From contig SXND01000001.1 of NCBI GenBank assembly GCA_005777235.1, positions 1-32,707 on the forward strand: 32,707 nucleotides of DNA, read 5' to 3'. Within the stretch, counting starts at the first letter, position 1, and each line of letters opens with the position of its first letter. Of this stretch, positions 15,761 to 23,071 are shown piece by piece. The notes under the pieces were generated by a model. That model saw nothing but the letters and a program-made list of their open reading frames with translations. It ran no database searches and was not told the origin of the DNA. A program made the translations under genes and the position numbers. Origin of the DNA: Pseudomonadota bacterium (lineage in GTDB: Bacteria; Tectomicrobia; Entotheonellia; Entotheonellales; Entotheonellaceae).

Positions 15761-16870
15761 ATGACCACAGACGCTGCGGGCCAACGGACTCCGCTGTATG
15801 CCATCCACTGCCAGCTTGGGGCACGGATGACCGCGTTTGGCGGTTGGGAGATGCCGCTATCCTACCGCAGCATCCTGACCGAGCATCAGTGCGTCCGCAC
15901 GCATGCCGGGCTCTTCGATGTCAGCCACATGGGCGAAATCGAGATCTCAGGTGCTGGCGCTGCAGCCGCCCTCCAGTATCTCACGCTCAACGATGTCCGT
16001 CTATTGCAGCCTTACCAATTGCACTACAGTGCCCTGTGTAACTCCACGGGAGGGCTCCTCGACGACCTGACCGTGTGTCGCCTCGCTGAGGACCGTTTCC
16101 TGCTGATCGTCAATGCGGCGAACATCGCCAAGGACTTTGCCTGGATCACGGCGCACCTGGGGTCGGGGGCGCAGGCGCACAATGTGAGTGACGCGCACGC
16201 GCTCCTGGCCATCCAAGGGCCTGCGGCAGAGACGATCTTACAACATCTAAGCCCGACGCCGCTGGCACCCTTGCCCTACTATCACGCCCTGAGCACCCGG
16301 CTGGGGGACGTTCCTGCCCTGGTGTCACGCACGGGCTATACTGGCGAAGATGGCTTTGAAGTCCTCCTCGAGGCCTCCCACGCGGTTGCCGTCTGGCAGG
16401 CCATCATGACCGCAGGTACTCCACATGGGCTGCTCCCTGTCGGCTTGGCCGCCCGGGATACTTTGCGTCTGGAGGCACGCTATCTGCTGTATGGACAGGA
16501 TATGGACGAGACGACGAATCCCTTTGAAGTGGGCTTGGGGTGGATGATCAAGTTCGACAAGGGCGCGTTCATCGGGCGAGAGGCCTTGCAACACCTCAAG
16601 GCCACGGGTGTGCAACGCCGTTTGCTAGGGTTTGTGATGCAAGAGCGTGGGATTCCCCGCGCGCATTATCCCGTGCTCCACGAGGGGCAGGTGATTGGCA
16701 CGGTGACCAGCGGCACCATGTCGCCGACGCTCGGGCAGGCGATTGGTACGGCGCTGGTCCAGAGCCGTACGATGCATCCTGGGAGCCTCATCGCCATTGA
16801 CATTCGTCACAAGGCTATCCCTGCCGAGGTGGTGCCAGCCCCCTTTGTCCCGCGCCGTGTCAGACGCTAA
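15761..16870 (+). CDS. gcvT: Aminomethyltransferase, glycine cleavage T protein
   Basis: A 369-residue tetrahydrofolate-dependent enzyme that takes the aminomethyl group from lipoylated H protein to give methylene-THF and ammonia. The opening TPLYAIHCQLGARMTAFGGWEMPL, SHMGEIEISG, TGYTGEDGFEVL, GLAARDTLRLEA and the C-terminal IGTVTSGTMSPTLG are the ordered hallmarks of GcvT, including the folate-binding Asp within GLAARD..R. The frame is open far upstream to 15404, across the pyrF gene, but the family N-terminus and intergenic signals place the start at ATG 15761. gcvH follows after 27 bases and a LipM-type gene after that. gcvP is not in the window. Confidence 0.95.
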   Translation: MTTDAAGQRTPLYAIHCQLGARMTAFGGWEMPLSYRSILTEHQCVRTHAGLFDVSHMGEIEISGAGAAAALQYLTLNDVRLLQPYQLHYSALCNSTGGLLDDLTVCRLAEDRFLLIVNAANIAKDFAWITAHLGSGAQAHNVSDAHALLAIQGPAAETILQHLSPTPLAPLPYYHALSTRLGDVPALVSRTGYTGEDGFEVLLEASHAVAVWQAIMTAGTPHGLLPVGLAARDTLRLEARYLLYGQDMDETTNPFEVGLGWMIKFDKGAFIGREALQHLKATGVQRRLLGFVMQERGIPRAHYPVLHEGQVIGTVTSGTMSPTLGQAIGTALVQSRTMHPGSLIAIDIRHKAIPAEVVPAPFVPRRVRR

Positions 16871-16897
16871 ACAGTGATGCCTCAAGAGGAGATCGGC

Positions 16898-17293
16898 ATG
16901 GAATGTCCGGCGAATTTGCGCTACACCAAGGAGCATGAGTGGGCCCGGCAAGAGGGACACCGTATCGTCGTCGGTATCACGGACTACGCCCAGAAGGAAC
17001 TGGGCGATGTCGTGTTTGTGGAGCTGCCTGACGTCGGTGCGACCTTCGCCAGCAGCGATATTCTTGGTGTGGTGGAATCGGTGAAAGCGGTCTCAGATCT
17101 CTATGCGCCAGTCAGTGGTACTGTGGTCGAAACCAATCTCGTATTGGAAGATCAACCGGAGTTAATCAATGCTTCGCCCTATGGCCAGGGCTGGGTAGCC
17201 GTCATTGAAGCGTCGGACAGTAGCCAGTGGCAGGATCTGCTCACCGCAGCAGAATATCAAGCCTACGTGGCGCAAGAACAATCCTCGCACTAG
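16898..17293 (+). CDS. gcvH: Glycine cleavage system H protein
   Basis: A 131-residue lipoyl carrier protein that shuttles the aminomethyl group between the P, T and L proteins. The start at 16898 follows AAGAGGAG by six bases. NLRYTKEHEWARQEGHRIVV and VGITDYAQKELGDVVFVELP are classic GcvH. The lipoyl-accepting Lys lies in GVVESVKAVSDLYAP. Full length. It follows gcvT by 27 bases, and the octanoyltransferase that could modify it starts 42 bases downstream, so the operon supplies both carrier and modifier. Confidence 0.96.
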   Translation: MECPANLRYTKEHEWARQEGHRIVVGITDYAQKELGDVVFVELPDVGATFASSDILGVVESVKAVSDLYAPVSGTVVETNLVLEDQPELINASPYGQGWVAVIEASDSSQWQDLLTAAEYQAYVAQEQSSH

Positions 17294-17335
17294 CACGGTG
17301 CGTCGCACGAGCATTGTGACCCTGGAGGCCATCCC

Positions 17336-18187
17336 ATGTTGCCCCCATGGCGTTTCCTCTCCACTGGCCCAGGGGGGGCGGCCTACAATATGGCGCTCGA
17401 CGAAGCACTCTTGGCAGTGCAGGAGTCCGGCGCGACCCCTCCCACGCTCCGTGTATACGCCTGGTCTCAACCCACGCTCTCACTCGGCTATGCCCAAAAT
17501 GCTCGTCAAGATCTTGATCTGTCTGCGTGTGAGTCGCAGGGAGTGACTGTGGTGCGCCGCCCCACGGGAGGCCGTGCGGTCCTTCACGATCAAGAAGTCA
17601 CCTACAGCGTGGTGATGCCTCTCGCCGTGCTCGATGGTGCCGACACCATCACCGCACATTACCACCGTATCGGCTTGGCGCTCGCCGCGGCCTTCCAGCT
17701 CCTGGGTCTTCCAGTCCAGCTGGCGCGTCCACAGGTCCGCGCGGCGTCAGCGCACACGCTGACATCCCCCGCCTGCTTTGCGGCGCTGTCACGCTACGAG
17801 CTCAGTATCGCGGGCAGGAAACTGGTGGGCAGCGCCCAGAAACGTGGGCAACGGGCCTTGTTACAACACGGCTCTATCCCGTTATGGCTGAATCGGCAGC
17901 AGCTCTTTCAGTGCCTGCGGGTGCCTGCGACACAGCGCGCCGCTCTCGTGCACAACGCCTACGCCACCATGGGTGCGATCAATGAATACACGACGACTCT
18001 GGTGACGGCAGCCGCAGTACAGGCGGCCTTGCGGCAGGGGTTTAGCGCCACGTTTGGTCATGCGCTGGTCGATATGCCCGTCACGCCCGATGAGGAGTGT
18101 CTCAGGCAATATCTCCAAGATACGAAATACGCCTCAGATCTGTGGAATCTTGCAGGCGCTGCGGCCTGGCGCCGCAGCGTGGTCTAG
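17336..18187 (+). CDS. lipM: LipM-type octanoyltransferase (lipoate-protein ligase A fold)
   Basis: A 283-residue BPL/LplA-fold enzyme. WRFLSTGPGGAAYNMALDEAL, LSLGYAQNA, VVRRPTGGRAVLHDQEVTYSV and GRKLVGSAQKR form the octanoyl/lipoyl-AMP pocket and its Lys. PACFAALSRYEL contains a Cys at the place of the catalytic Cys of LipM octanoyltransferases, and the single-domain length fits LipM rather than a full LplA with accessory domain. It should transfer octanoyl from acyl-ACP to GcvH, for LipA to convert to lipoyl. The start at 17336 follows GGAGG by seven bases. It is the third gene of the gcvT-gcvH operon. LipM versus LplA cannot be settled without alignment. Confidence 0.85.
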   Translation: MLPPWRFLSTGPGGAAYNMALDEALLAVQESGATPPTLRVYAWSQPTLSLGYAQNARQDLDLSACESQGVTVVRRPTGGRAVLHDQEVTYSVVMPLAVLDGADTITAHYHRIGLALAAAFQLLGLPVQLARPQVRAASAHTLTSPACFAALSRYELSIAGRKLVGSAQKRGQRALLQHGSIPLWLNRQQLFQCLRVPATQRAALVHNAYATMGAINEYTTTLVTAAAVQAALRQGFSATFGHALVDMPVTPDEECLRQYLQDTKYASDLWNLAGAAAWRRSVV

Positions 18188-18205
18188 ACAGGTGAGATGC
18201 TGGGC

Positions 18206-18505
18206 TCAGCGCCGCCGTATGCGGCGGGCCCGATACGCTGCCAGCCATACCTCCCAACGCTGATGGAGTGGAATCACCCAGCGTTGCCAGATGCGCTCTG
18301 CCATGGGAATATCTTGCCGGAGGACGGCGAGGGCCGCCACAATAATGACGACGCCCTGCAAGATAGGCAGGAAGAGCCCGATAATACCCAAGAGTAACAA
18401 CGCCAGCCCGACGATGATCCGTACGGGTCGTCGCGCCGACAGCATGGCCCAGAAGCTCTTGAGGAGCTGGCCGCCTTGTCGCACTAAGTGAGGAATCACA
18501 GCCAT
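18206..18505 (-). CDS. Small two-helix inner-membrane protein (PGPGW-like)
   Basis: A protein of about 99 residues. A positively charged N-terminus is followed by a hydrophobic hairpin, IIVGLALLLLGIIGLFLPIL and GVVIIVAALAVL, then a basic tail ending RRIRRR. The layout resembles the PGPGW/DUF-type small transmembrane proteins. The first ATG (18505) has AAAGG immediately adjacent; a GTG six bases further (18499) would have better spacing. It is convergent with lipM, 18 bases between stops. The function of this family is unknown. Confidence 0.7.
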   Translation of the reverse strand: MAVIPHLVRQGGQLLKSFWAMLSARRPVRIIVGLALLLLGIIGLFLPILQGVVIIVAALAVLRQDIPMAERIWQRWVIPLHQRWEVWLAAYRARRIRRR

Positions 18506-18578
18506 CCTTTATGTGTAGGGGCACGCACACTGTGCCGCGGGGACGTCTGGACGGTAGAGGGGGTGAGTGCTTGCGGTA

Positions 18579-19454
18579 CTAGCGCGCCAGCATCTTGCGG
18601 ATTTCCTCACGCGCCGCATCCTGCGTAGCCTGATCCTCTGAGCCCAGATCCTCCATGAGTGGTGTCAGCAACTCCATGAGTTCACGTTGCTTGCTATCCT
18701 CACGCACGATCCGTACCAAGCCTTCCATAGCGCGTTCTCGTACTTGATCATTCGGATGCATCATTTGACTGAGCAAACGTCGTGCTGCGGCATTCGATTT
18801 GACCTCGTCAAACACCGTGGCGTTGGCCTGCCCAGCCGCCGCGGTGGGCTCTTCCTGTGGCAGGGGCGTCGGGGGCGGGACGGCTGCCGATTGCGGCGGA
18901 ATATTCGGAGGACGAAATACGGGTGCCGCCGCCGCACGTGCCGCGACGCGTCCTCCCCCCGTACCAGCGGTCCCTTCCTCTGGGAGAAAGACAATACGTT
19001 GCACACGTGCCCCGTCCTGCTTGTCAGTCATGAACAAGTAGCCTGGCACGTCGGCAGCGCGGAGCAGGCGCCTCAGTCCCTCGACAACCGGCAGGGCGGT
19101 AAAACGGATGGAGACACGACGATTCGGTAAGTTATCGAGATGTTTGACTTCGATCCGCGCCAACTCCGCAATACGATCCATCACTACCGCAAAATCCTGC
19201 TCCAACACCTCGACGGACAGACCACGCTCATCGACGCTAATTTTCGCGCTGGCAGACAAGGGTTGTGGGGGCTGCGAGGCCGCTGTCCCTGGTCCACCGC
19301 CAGGGGGGATGATCGCCCCTCCGAGCGCCCCGCCACCCCGCGGCCGTCCCGGAGCCGGACCTTGGGCGAGCGCCGGGGCCGCCAGGATCAACCAAAGCCC
19401 CACACAGAGGAGCGGACCCCAGGACTGCGCGGTGTGGTGTGACCAACCTTTCAT
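18579..19454 (-). CDS. Exported protein with STN-like domain and C-terminal helical repeat region
   Basis: A protein of about 291 residues. The chosen start (19454) gives a signal peptide with a long hydrophobic core (WGPLLCVGLWLILAAPALAQ). A Gly/Pro-rich linker follows, then a segment resembling the secretin/TonB short N-terminal (STN) fold: VEVLEQDFAVVMDRIAELAR, NRRVSIRFTALPVVEGLRRL, then RAADVPGYLFM. A second proline-rich linker precedes a C-terminal HEAT-like region (RRLLSQMMHPNDQVRERAME, then GLVRIVRED and ATQDAAREEI). There is no secretin pore domain. It may be a periplasmic adaptor of a secretion or envelope complex. The frame is open to 19697, but the extra sequence has no features. 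Weak ribosome site. Confidence 0.65.
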   Translation of the reverse strand: MKGWSHHTAQSWGPLLCVGLWLILAAPALAQGPAPGRPRGGGALGGAIIPPGGGPGTAASQPPQPLSASAKISVDERGLSVEVLEQDFAVVMDRIAELARIEVKHLDNLPNRRVSIRFTALPVVEGLRRLLRAADVPGYLFMTDKQDGARVQRIVFLPEEGTAGTGGGRVAARAAAAPVFRPPNIPPQSAAVPPPTPLPQEEPTAAAGQANATVFDEVKSNAAARRLLSQMMHPNDQVRERAMEGLVRIVREDSKQRELMELLTPLMEDLGSEDQATQDAAREEIRKMLAR

Positions 19455-19736
19455 AGGCTTCGTCCCCATGCTCAAAGAGAGACAGATACCTTGCTGGGCG
19501 TGTGCGCATAACAGTGGCATACGGCATCGTGCGCTGTCAAGACGTCCCTCCTCCTGCCCAGCAATGCTCATTGTGGCCCTCGCGATGGCTGGTGCGTCAG
19601 CGGAGACCGCGAGGGCAGGGCTCGCGCGGAGGTGCTTGTGCAACATGAGCCTTGCTGTCTCCTGCCTCCCAGCGGTAGGGAAATCGACGCCAGGCATGGG
19701 GGCAACATTTCAGGCTACCATAGGCGTCCATCCCAA
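19455..19736. other. Intergenic region between divergent genes
   Basis: It separates the STN-like gene from the small gene at 19798. I see no gene. The plus-strand open frame here is a read-through of the antisense side of the STN-like gene. Promoters for both genes should lie here; only the plus-strand -10 is visible. Confidence 0.4.
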
Positions 19737-19749
19737 CGCTATAATAGCG
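19737..19749 (+). promoter_or_regulatory. -10 box inside a perfect palindrome
   Basis: CGCTATAATAGCG is a perfect inverted repeat (CGCTAT, A, ATAGCG) and contains a consensus TATAAT (19740-19745). The small protein gene starts 49 bases after the palindrome. The -35 region is poor. A dimeric repressor could sit on the symmetric site and block the promoter. Confidence 0.5.
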
Positions 19750-19797
19750 TGCTATCCTCACAATATATCCTGACGTGTTCATAGGTAAGGAAAAAAG

Positions 19798-19989
19798 ATG
19801 CCGAAAGATAAAGCTACCTATTCCGTAGAACTGGAAAAAGACATGATGTGGTTCTTGGAACAAATGGTGACGGAATATAGTCTGCCGGATGTCTCCAAAG
19901 CGGTGCGTTGTCTGGTGAACTATGCACGCTATGTCGACACGGCGCGTGCAGACATCTTTGAGGAGATTCGTTGTAACACCTGCGACTGA
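19798..19989 (+). CDS. Small protein of 63 residues with a C-terminal CxxC
   Basis: I do not recognise the family. It starts at 19798 behind AAGGAAAAAAG. The fold looks like a beta strand followed by two helices (TYSVELEKDMMWFLEQMV, then DVSKAVRCLVNYAR), the pattern of ribbon-helix-helix DNA-binding proteins. It ends CNTCD, so a metal or disulfide site is possible. A palindromic promoter lies just upstream, which would suit autoregulation. A hairpin and then mucR follow. It is a good candidate for a real small gene, because of its ribosome site, promoter and protein-like composition. Confidence 0.6.
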   Translation: MPKDKATYSVELEKDMMWFLEQMVTEYSLPDVSKAVRCLVNYARYVDTARADIFEEIRCNTCD

Positions 19990-20028
19990 TGCCTCGCGTG
20001 TGCACGACACATGCCCGGATAAGACACA

Positions 20029-20081
20029 GAGAGCCGCGAGGAGGGCGATGCGTATCGTCCACGCCCTGCCCCGCGGCTCTC
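20029..20081 (+). terminator. Long hairpin between the small gene and mucR
   Basis: GAGAGCCGCG (20029-20038) pairs perfectly with CGCGGCTCTC (20072-20081). Inside, AGGGCG (20042-20047) pairs with CGCCCT (20062-20067). There is no T tract. It lies between the stop at 19989 and the mucR ribosome site (about 20092), so it is either a terminator for the small gene or an attenuator in the mucR leader. Confidence 0.55.
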
Positions 20082-20108
20082 CGTCCCTCTGAGGAGGAAA
20101 GCGTTGGT

Positions 20109-20531
20109 ATGTCCAAATCGCTGATTGAAATGGCCTGGGGAATCATCGCGGCGCAGGCACGGAACACCCTGCTGTCGCCTGAGGACCTTGCCGTAGGTAT
20201 GCGGAAGGTCTTTGCACTGCTCCAACAGCTCCAGAGGCTCGAAACAGAGATGTCAAGCCTGAGCGACGGCACAGTATCCGGCACTCTCGCACCGCAGGAC
20301 TCTATTCAACACCATCGGGTGATCTGCTTGGAGTGCTACCAAGAGTTCAAACTCCTGTCCAATCGCCATCTGGCCCTGCATGGGATGAACGCCCGGGAGT
20401 ACAAGCTCAAATATGGCTTCCCTCTCCGGCAAGCCCTGAGTGCTGGATCGCTCACCCTCTCCCGACGCCAAATTGCCAAGGACAAGGGGGTAGGCGCCAA
20501 GCTGGTGGCCTACCGTCGTCCACAGGCCTAG
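20109..20531 (+). CDS. MucR/Ros-family zinc-finger transcriptional regulator
   Basis: A 140-residue DNA-binding regulator. The C-terminal half carries the Ros/MucR zinc finger, VICLECYQEFKLLSNRHLAL followed by HGM, that is Cys-x2-Cys-x9-His-x3-His, and then NAREYKLKYGFPLRQAL, which is diagnostic for the family. The N-terminal helical part (SKSLIEMAWGIIAAQARN) resembles the region used for oligomerisation. MucR proteins are H-NS-like repressors of exopolysaccharide, motility and other envelope genes, mainly in Alphaproteobacteria. The start at 20109 has GAGGAGGAAA upstream; the frame is open to 19989, but that part crosses the hairpin. Confidence 0.9.
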   Translation: MSKSLIEMAWGIIAAQARNTLLSPEDLAVGMRKVFALLQQLQRLETEMSSLSDGTVSGTLAPQDSIQHHRVICLECYQEFKLLSNRHLALHGMNAREYKLKYGFPLRQALSAGSLTLSRRQIAKDKGVGAKLVAYRRPQA

Positions 20532-20567
20532 CCACGACGCGGCGAGCGCCCGGCATGACGAGGAGCG

Positions 20568-20984
20568 TTACGGACGGCCTGTGATGGACGGTGGAGCGCG
20601 CCGTGGGAAGGCGGACGATGTGGGAACACGCGTCCCGTTTGCCGGCACCAGGGCAGGCCCCTGCCCTCCCAGAAGGGCATTGATCATCCGACCTTGTGAC
20701 CCAACCGTGGCGGTGGGCTGCCGCCGTTCCACGGCACGTTGCGTCCCACCTTTCACATGCGCCGCGGGTAATGCTGCTCCCTCCTCGCGTCCAGTCTGTG
20801 CGGAGGTACGTCCAGACAGGGGGGCAGCAATGAAGTTCACGTGGAGGAGGGCGCCCAGGAACACGAGAACCGTGAGACCCAACCCTAGAGCTACCCACGG
20901 TCCCGCTGTCGAAGGTTGCTTGAGCACAAAATCACGATCAGACTGCTCATCAAGATCCGTGATATAGGTTTCCCGGGCGGTCAC
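20568..20984 (-). CDS. Single-pass membrane protein of unknown function
   Basis: A 138-residue protein with a GTG start supported by AGGAAAGGGAG. A short charged N-terminal segment (ETYITDLDEQSDRDFVLKQP) precedes one transmembrane helix (WVALGLGLTVLVFLGALLHV). A low-complexity Gly/Ala/Arg-rich tail of about 85 residues should lie outside the inner membrane. No family recognised. Convergent with mucR, and upstream of the acyl-CoA dehydrogenase only in the sense of position, since that gene ends before this one starts on the same strand. Confidence 0.6.
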   Translation of the reverse strand: MTARETYITDLDEQSDRDFVLKQPSTAGPWVALGLGLTVLVFLGALLHVNFIAAPLSGRTSAQTGREEGAALPAAHVKGGTQRAVERRQPTATVGSQGRMINALLGGQGPALVPANGTRVPTSSAFPRRAPPSITGRP

Positions 20985-21030
20985 GCGCTGCTCCCTTTCC
21001 TATACGATCAGTGTTTTTTTCCGTGCCACG

Positions 21031-22197
21031 TCAGTAGGAACGCGGCAGGCCCAACACATGCTCACCGATATAATTCAAGGCCATTTGCTGGGAGATCGGG
21101 GCAATTTTATACAGGCGAATCTCACGGTAGAGACGCTCGACATCAAACTCACGGGCGTAGCCAAAGCCCCCAAACGTTTGGACGGCATGATCCACCGCCT
21201 CGCAACCAGCCTCGCCAGCGAGGAATTTGGCCATGTTGGCTTCTTTCCCACACGGTAAGCCGTGGTCATAGAGCCAGGCGGCTTTGTAAGTCATGAGTTC
21301 GGCGGCTTCCAACTGGGCATAGGCTGCAGCCAGTGGAAACTGTACGCCCTGGTTTTTGCCAATAGGGCGACCAAAGACGACACGCTCTTTGGCATACTGG
21401 ACGGCCTTGTCGAGGGCTGCCTTGCCAATGCCCACCGCTTCGGCAGCAATGACAATCCGCTCCGGGTTGAGACCGTCGAGAATATGATAAAACCCCTGGC
21501 CCTCTTGTCCCACGAGATCGGCGTGCGATACCCGTAGATTGTCAATGAACAGCTCATTGGAATCGACGGCGTGGCGTCCCATCTTCTCAATCACTTTGAG
21601 CGTAATAGCCCTGCGGTCCAGCGGGGCAAAGAACAACGACATCCCTTGCGCTTTTTTCGCACTACGCTCCCGTGGCGTGGTCCGCGTCAAGATGAGCACG
21701 CGGTCGGCGTTCTGGGCGTTGCTACACCAGACTTTGCGCCCCTGAATGACCCAGTCATCGCCATCACGCACCGCCGTGGTCTGCAGCTGGGTGGTATCGC
21801 TTCCCGCGTTGGGTTCCGTGACCGAGAACGCCAGCTTCATCTCGCCGCTAGCGATACGCGGCAGATAGTGCTGTTTCATGGCCTCGCTGCCATATTTAAT
21901 AATGGGCATCGGTGGAAACATGGAGAAATGGATGGGGGAGGCGCCCGACGTCCCAGCCCCAGAGGCGGCAATTTCGCCGAGCACAATGCAGGCTTCCGTG
22001 ACGCCCAATCCACTGCCACCGTAGGCGGTAGGAATCACCGTCCCGAGCCAACCCGCCGCGGCGAAGGCCTGAAAAAACGCATGGGGATAGGTTCCCGTGC
22101 GGTCCAACTCCCGCCAGTAGGCCCAGTCAAACTGCCTGGCCAGGTTACGTACTTCCGTACGCATAAGCTGCTGTTGCTCAGACAACGCGAAATCCAT
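21031..22197 (-). CDS. Acyl-CoA dehydrogenase
   Basis: A 388-residue FAD enzyme that desaturates acyl-CoA. It opens MDFALSEQQQLMRTEVRN and has AFSVTEPNAGSDTT, then GRKVWCSNAQNADRVLI, the flavin-contacting RVVFGRPIGKNQGVQF and TFGGFGYAREFDVERLYREI. The usual YEG...E catalytic site of the medium-chain type is replaced by YKIAPISQQM. A Glu in LNPERIVIAA sits where isovaleryl/long-chain enzymes carry their base, so it probably uses that arrangement. The start at 22197 has GGAGAG upstream. The PPOX gene ends 16 bases before it on the same strand, suggesting co-transcription. The substrate chain cannot be stated. Confidence 0.9.
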   Translation of the reverse strand: MDFALSEQQQLMRTEVRNLARQFDWAYWRELDRTGTYPHAFFQAFAAAGWLGTVIPTAYGGSGLGVTEACIVLGEIAASGAGTSGASPIHFSMFPPMPIIKYGSEAMKQHYLPRIASGEMKLAFSVTEPNAGSDTTQLQTTAVRDGDDWVIQGRKVWCSNAQNADRVLILTRTTPRERSAKKAQGMSLFFAPLDRRAITLKVIEKMGRHAVDSNELFIDNLRVSHADLVGQEGQGFYHILDGLNPERIVIAAEAVGIGKAALDKAVQYAKERVVFGRPIGKNQGVQFPLAAAYAQLEAAELMTYKAAWLYDHGLPCGKEANMAKFLAGEAGCEAVDHAVQTFGGFGYAREFDVERLYREIRLYKIAPISQQMALNYIGEHVLGLPRSY

Positions 22198-22213
22198 ATC
22201 TCTCCACCCTGGC

Positions 22214-22696
22214 CTACGGTCTCGTAGTACCCGCCTCGCTGCCCGCTGCTCCGGTCGTCTGCCCGCTTTGCCAGTGCCAATGCTGCAGACGGTGTGGCAC
22301 AATTTTGATCACCAAACTGGTTCCCTGCGTTAAGTGGCGTTCGCGGTACTGGGGGTATTTGTCTTCGAGCGCTTCTAAGGCCCGCTGCCACTCTGGGCCT
22401 ACTTCCAGAACGGTCGCTGTGCCACGGATCAGGACATGCGCCAGGTGCTGCCACTCTTCCTCATAGTGATGGACGAGGAAGGCCACATGGGGATTCTCGA
22501 TAATGTTCTGGATCCGCTTCATCTGGTAGCCCGTACGACGTTTCGGCTTATGGTCGATGGCAGAGTAAATCGCCTGGCCGTCGTAGACAAAGCAGAGAGG
22601 AATGAGATGGGGCACCCCACTGGCATCCGCCGTGGCCAGTTGGCCAATGCGGTGTGCCTGGACCCACGCAGTCAAGTCATCCGGAATTGCGGCCAT
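22214..22696 (-). CDS. PPOX-class flavin/F420-type protein (TIGR03668-like)
   Basis: A 160-residue split-barrel protein of the pyridoxamine-phosphate-oxidase-like class. AHRIGQLATADASGVPHLIP and LCFVYDGQAIYSAIDHKPKR, then NIIENPHVAFLVHHYEEEW and VLIRGTATVLEVGPEW, match the probable F420-dependent PPOX subgroup (TIGR03668). This is a different subgroup from the gene at 7508-7918. The start at 22696 has GAGGAC upstream. It is the first gene of a likely pair with the acyl-CoA dehydrogenase. The cofactor is uncertain. Confidence 0.85.
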   Translation of the reverse strand: MAAIPDDLTAWVQAHRIGQLATADASGVPHLIPLCFVYDGQAIYSAIDHKPKRRTGYQMKRIQNIIENPHVAFLVHHYEEEWQHLAHVLIRGTATVLEVGPEWQRALEALEDKYPQYRERHLTQGTSLVIKIVPHRLQHWHWQSGQTTGAAGSEAGTTRP

Positions 22697-22805
22697 ACGT
22701 GTCCTCGTCTCCCTCGCCTCCGACCGTCACGCGCTTGGTGTTGTAGGGCAAGCCTGGGAAGGTGTCAAGCTGAAAAGCCGCGGGGCTGGACGGCGTCCCG
22801 CTGTC

Positions 22806-22817
22806 CTGTTATAACAG
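22806..22817 (+). promoter_or_regulatory. Extended -10 promoter inside a perfect 12-base palindrome
   Basis: CTGTTATAACAG equals its own reverse complement. It contains TATAAC (22810-22815) with TG one base upstream (extended -10). The zinc-ribbon gene starts at 22845, about 25 bases after the expected transcription start. The symmetric -10 could be an operator. Confidence 0.5.
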
Positions 22818-22844
22818 TCACTCACTCGTACAAAGGAGGTGTGT

Positions 22845-23039
22845 ATGGCGGAGAAAGCCAAGATGTGCATGCTGTGTGGGATGCGCGAAGTCGAAACCAG
22901 CTCCATCTGCCCCATGTGTGCGGAAGGCGTCAAACGCGAAGCCATGGGGCAGCAGAGCGCCGTCAAACGGCAAGCCGAGCAAGAAACCCGGCGTCAGGGC
23001 GTCAATCCTGAGCGCGCTGCCGGCCCGCCGCATCCGTAA
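22845..23039 (+). CDS. Small zinc-ribbon protein (64 residues)
   Basis: A 64-residue protein starting at 22845 behind AAAGGAGG. Two Cys pairs, CMLCG and CPMCAEG, separated by nine residues form a probable zinc ribbon. A charged helical tail (VKREAMGQQSAVKRQAEQET) follows. A palindromic promoter lies 28 bases upstream and a hairpin terminator immediately downstream, so it is a self-contained unit. The family is not recognised. A role in nucleic-acid or protein binding is a reasonable guess from the fold only. Confidence 0.7.
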   Translation: MAEKAKMCMLCGMREVETSSICPMCAEGVKREAMGQQSAVKRQAEQETRRQGVNPERAAGPPHP

Positions 23040-23041
23040 GG

Positions 23042-23069
23042 CATGGGGCGCACAGCCGTGTGCCCCGTG
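23042..23069. terminator. Bidirectional hairpin between converging genes
   Basis: GGGGCGCAC (23045-23053) pairs with GTGTGCCCC (23058-23066), with one G-U, around a four-base loop. Three further flanking pairs extend the stem to 12. It fits exactly in the gap between the plus-strand zinc-ribbon stop and the minus-strand hydratase stop. Confidence 0.65.
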
Positions 23070-23071
23070 TC

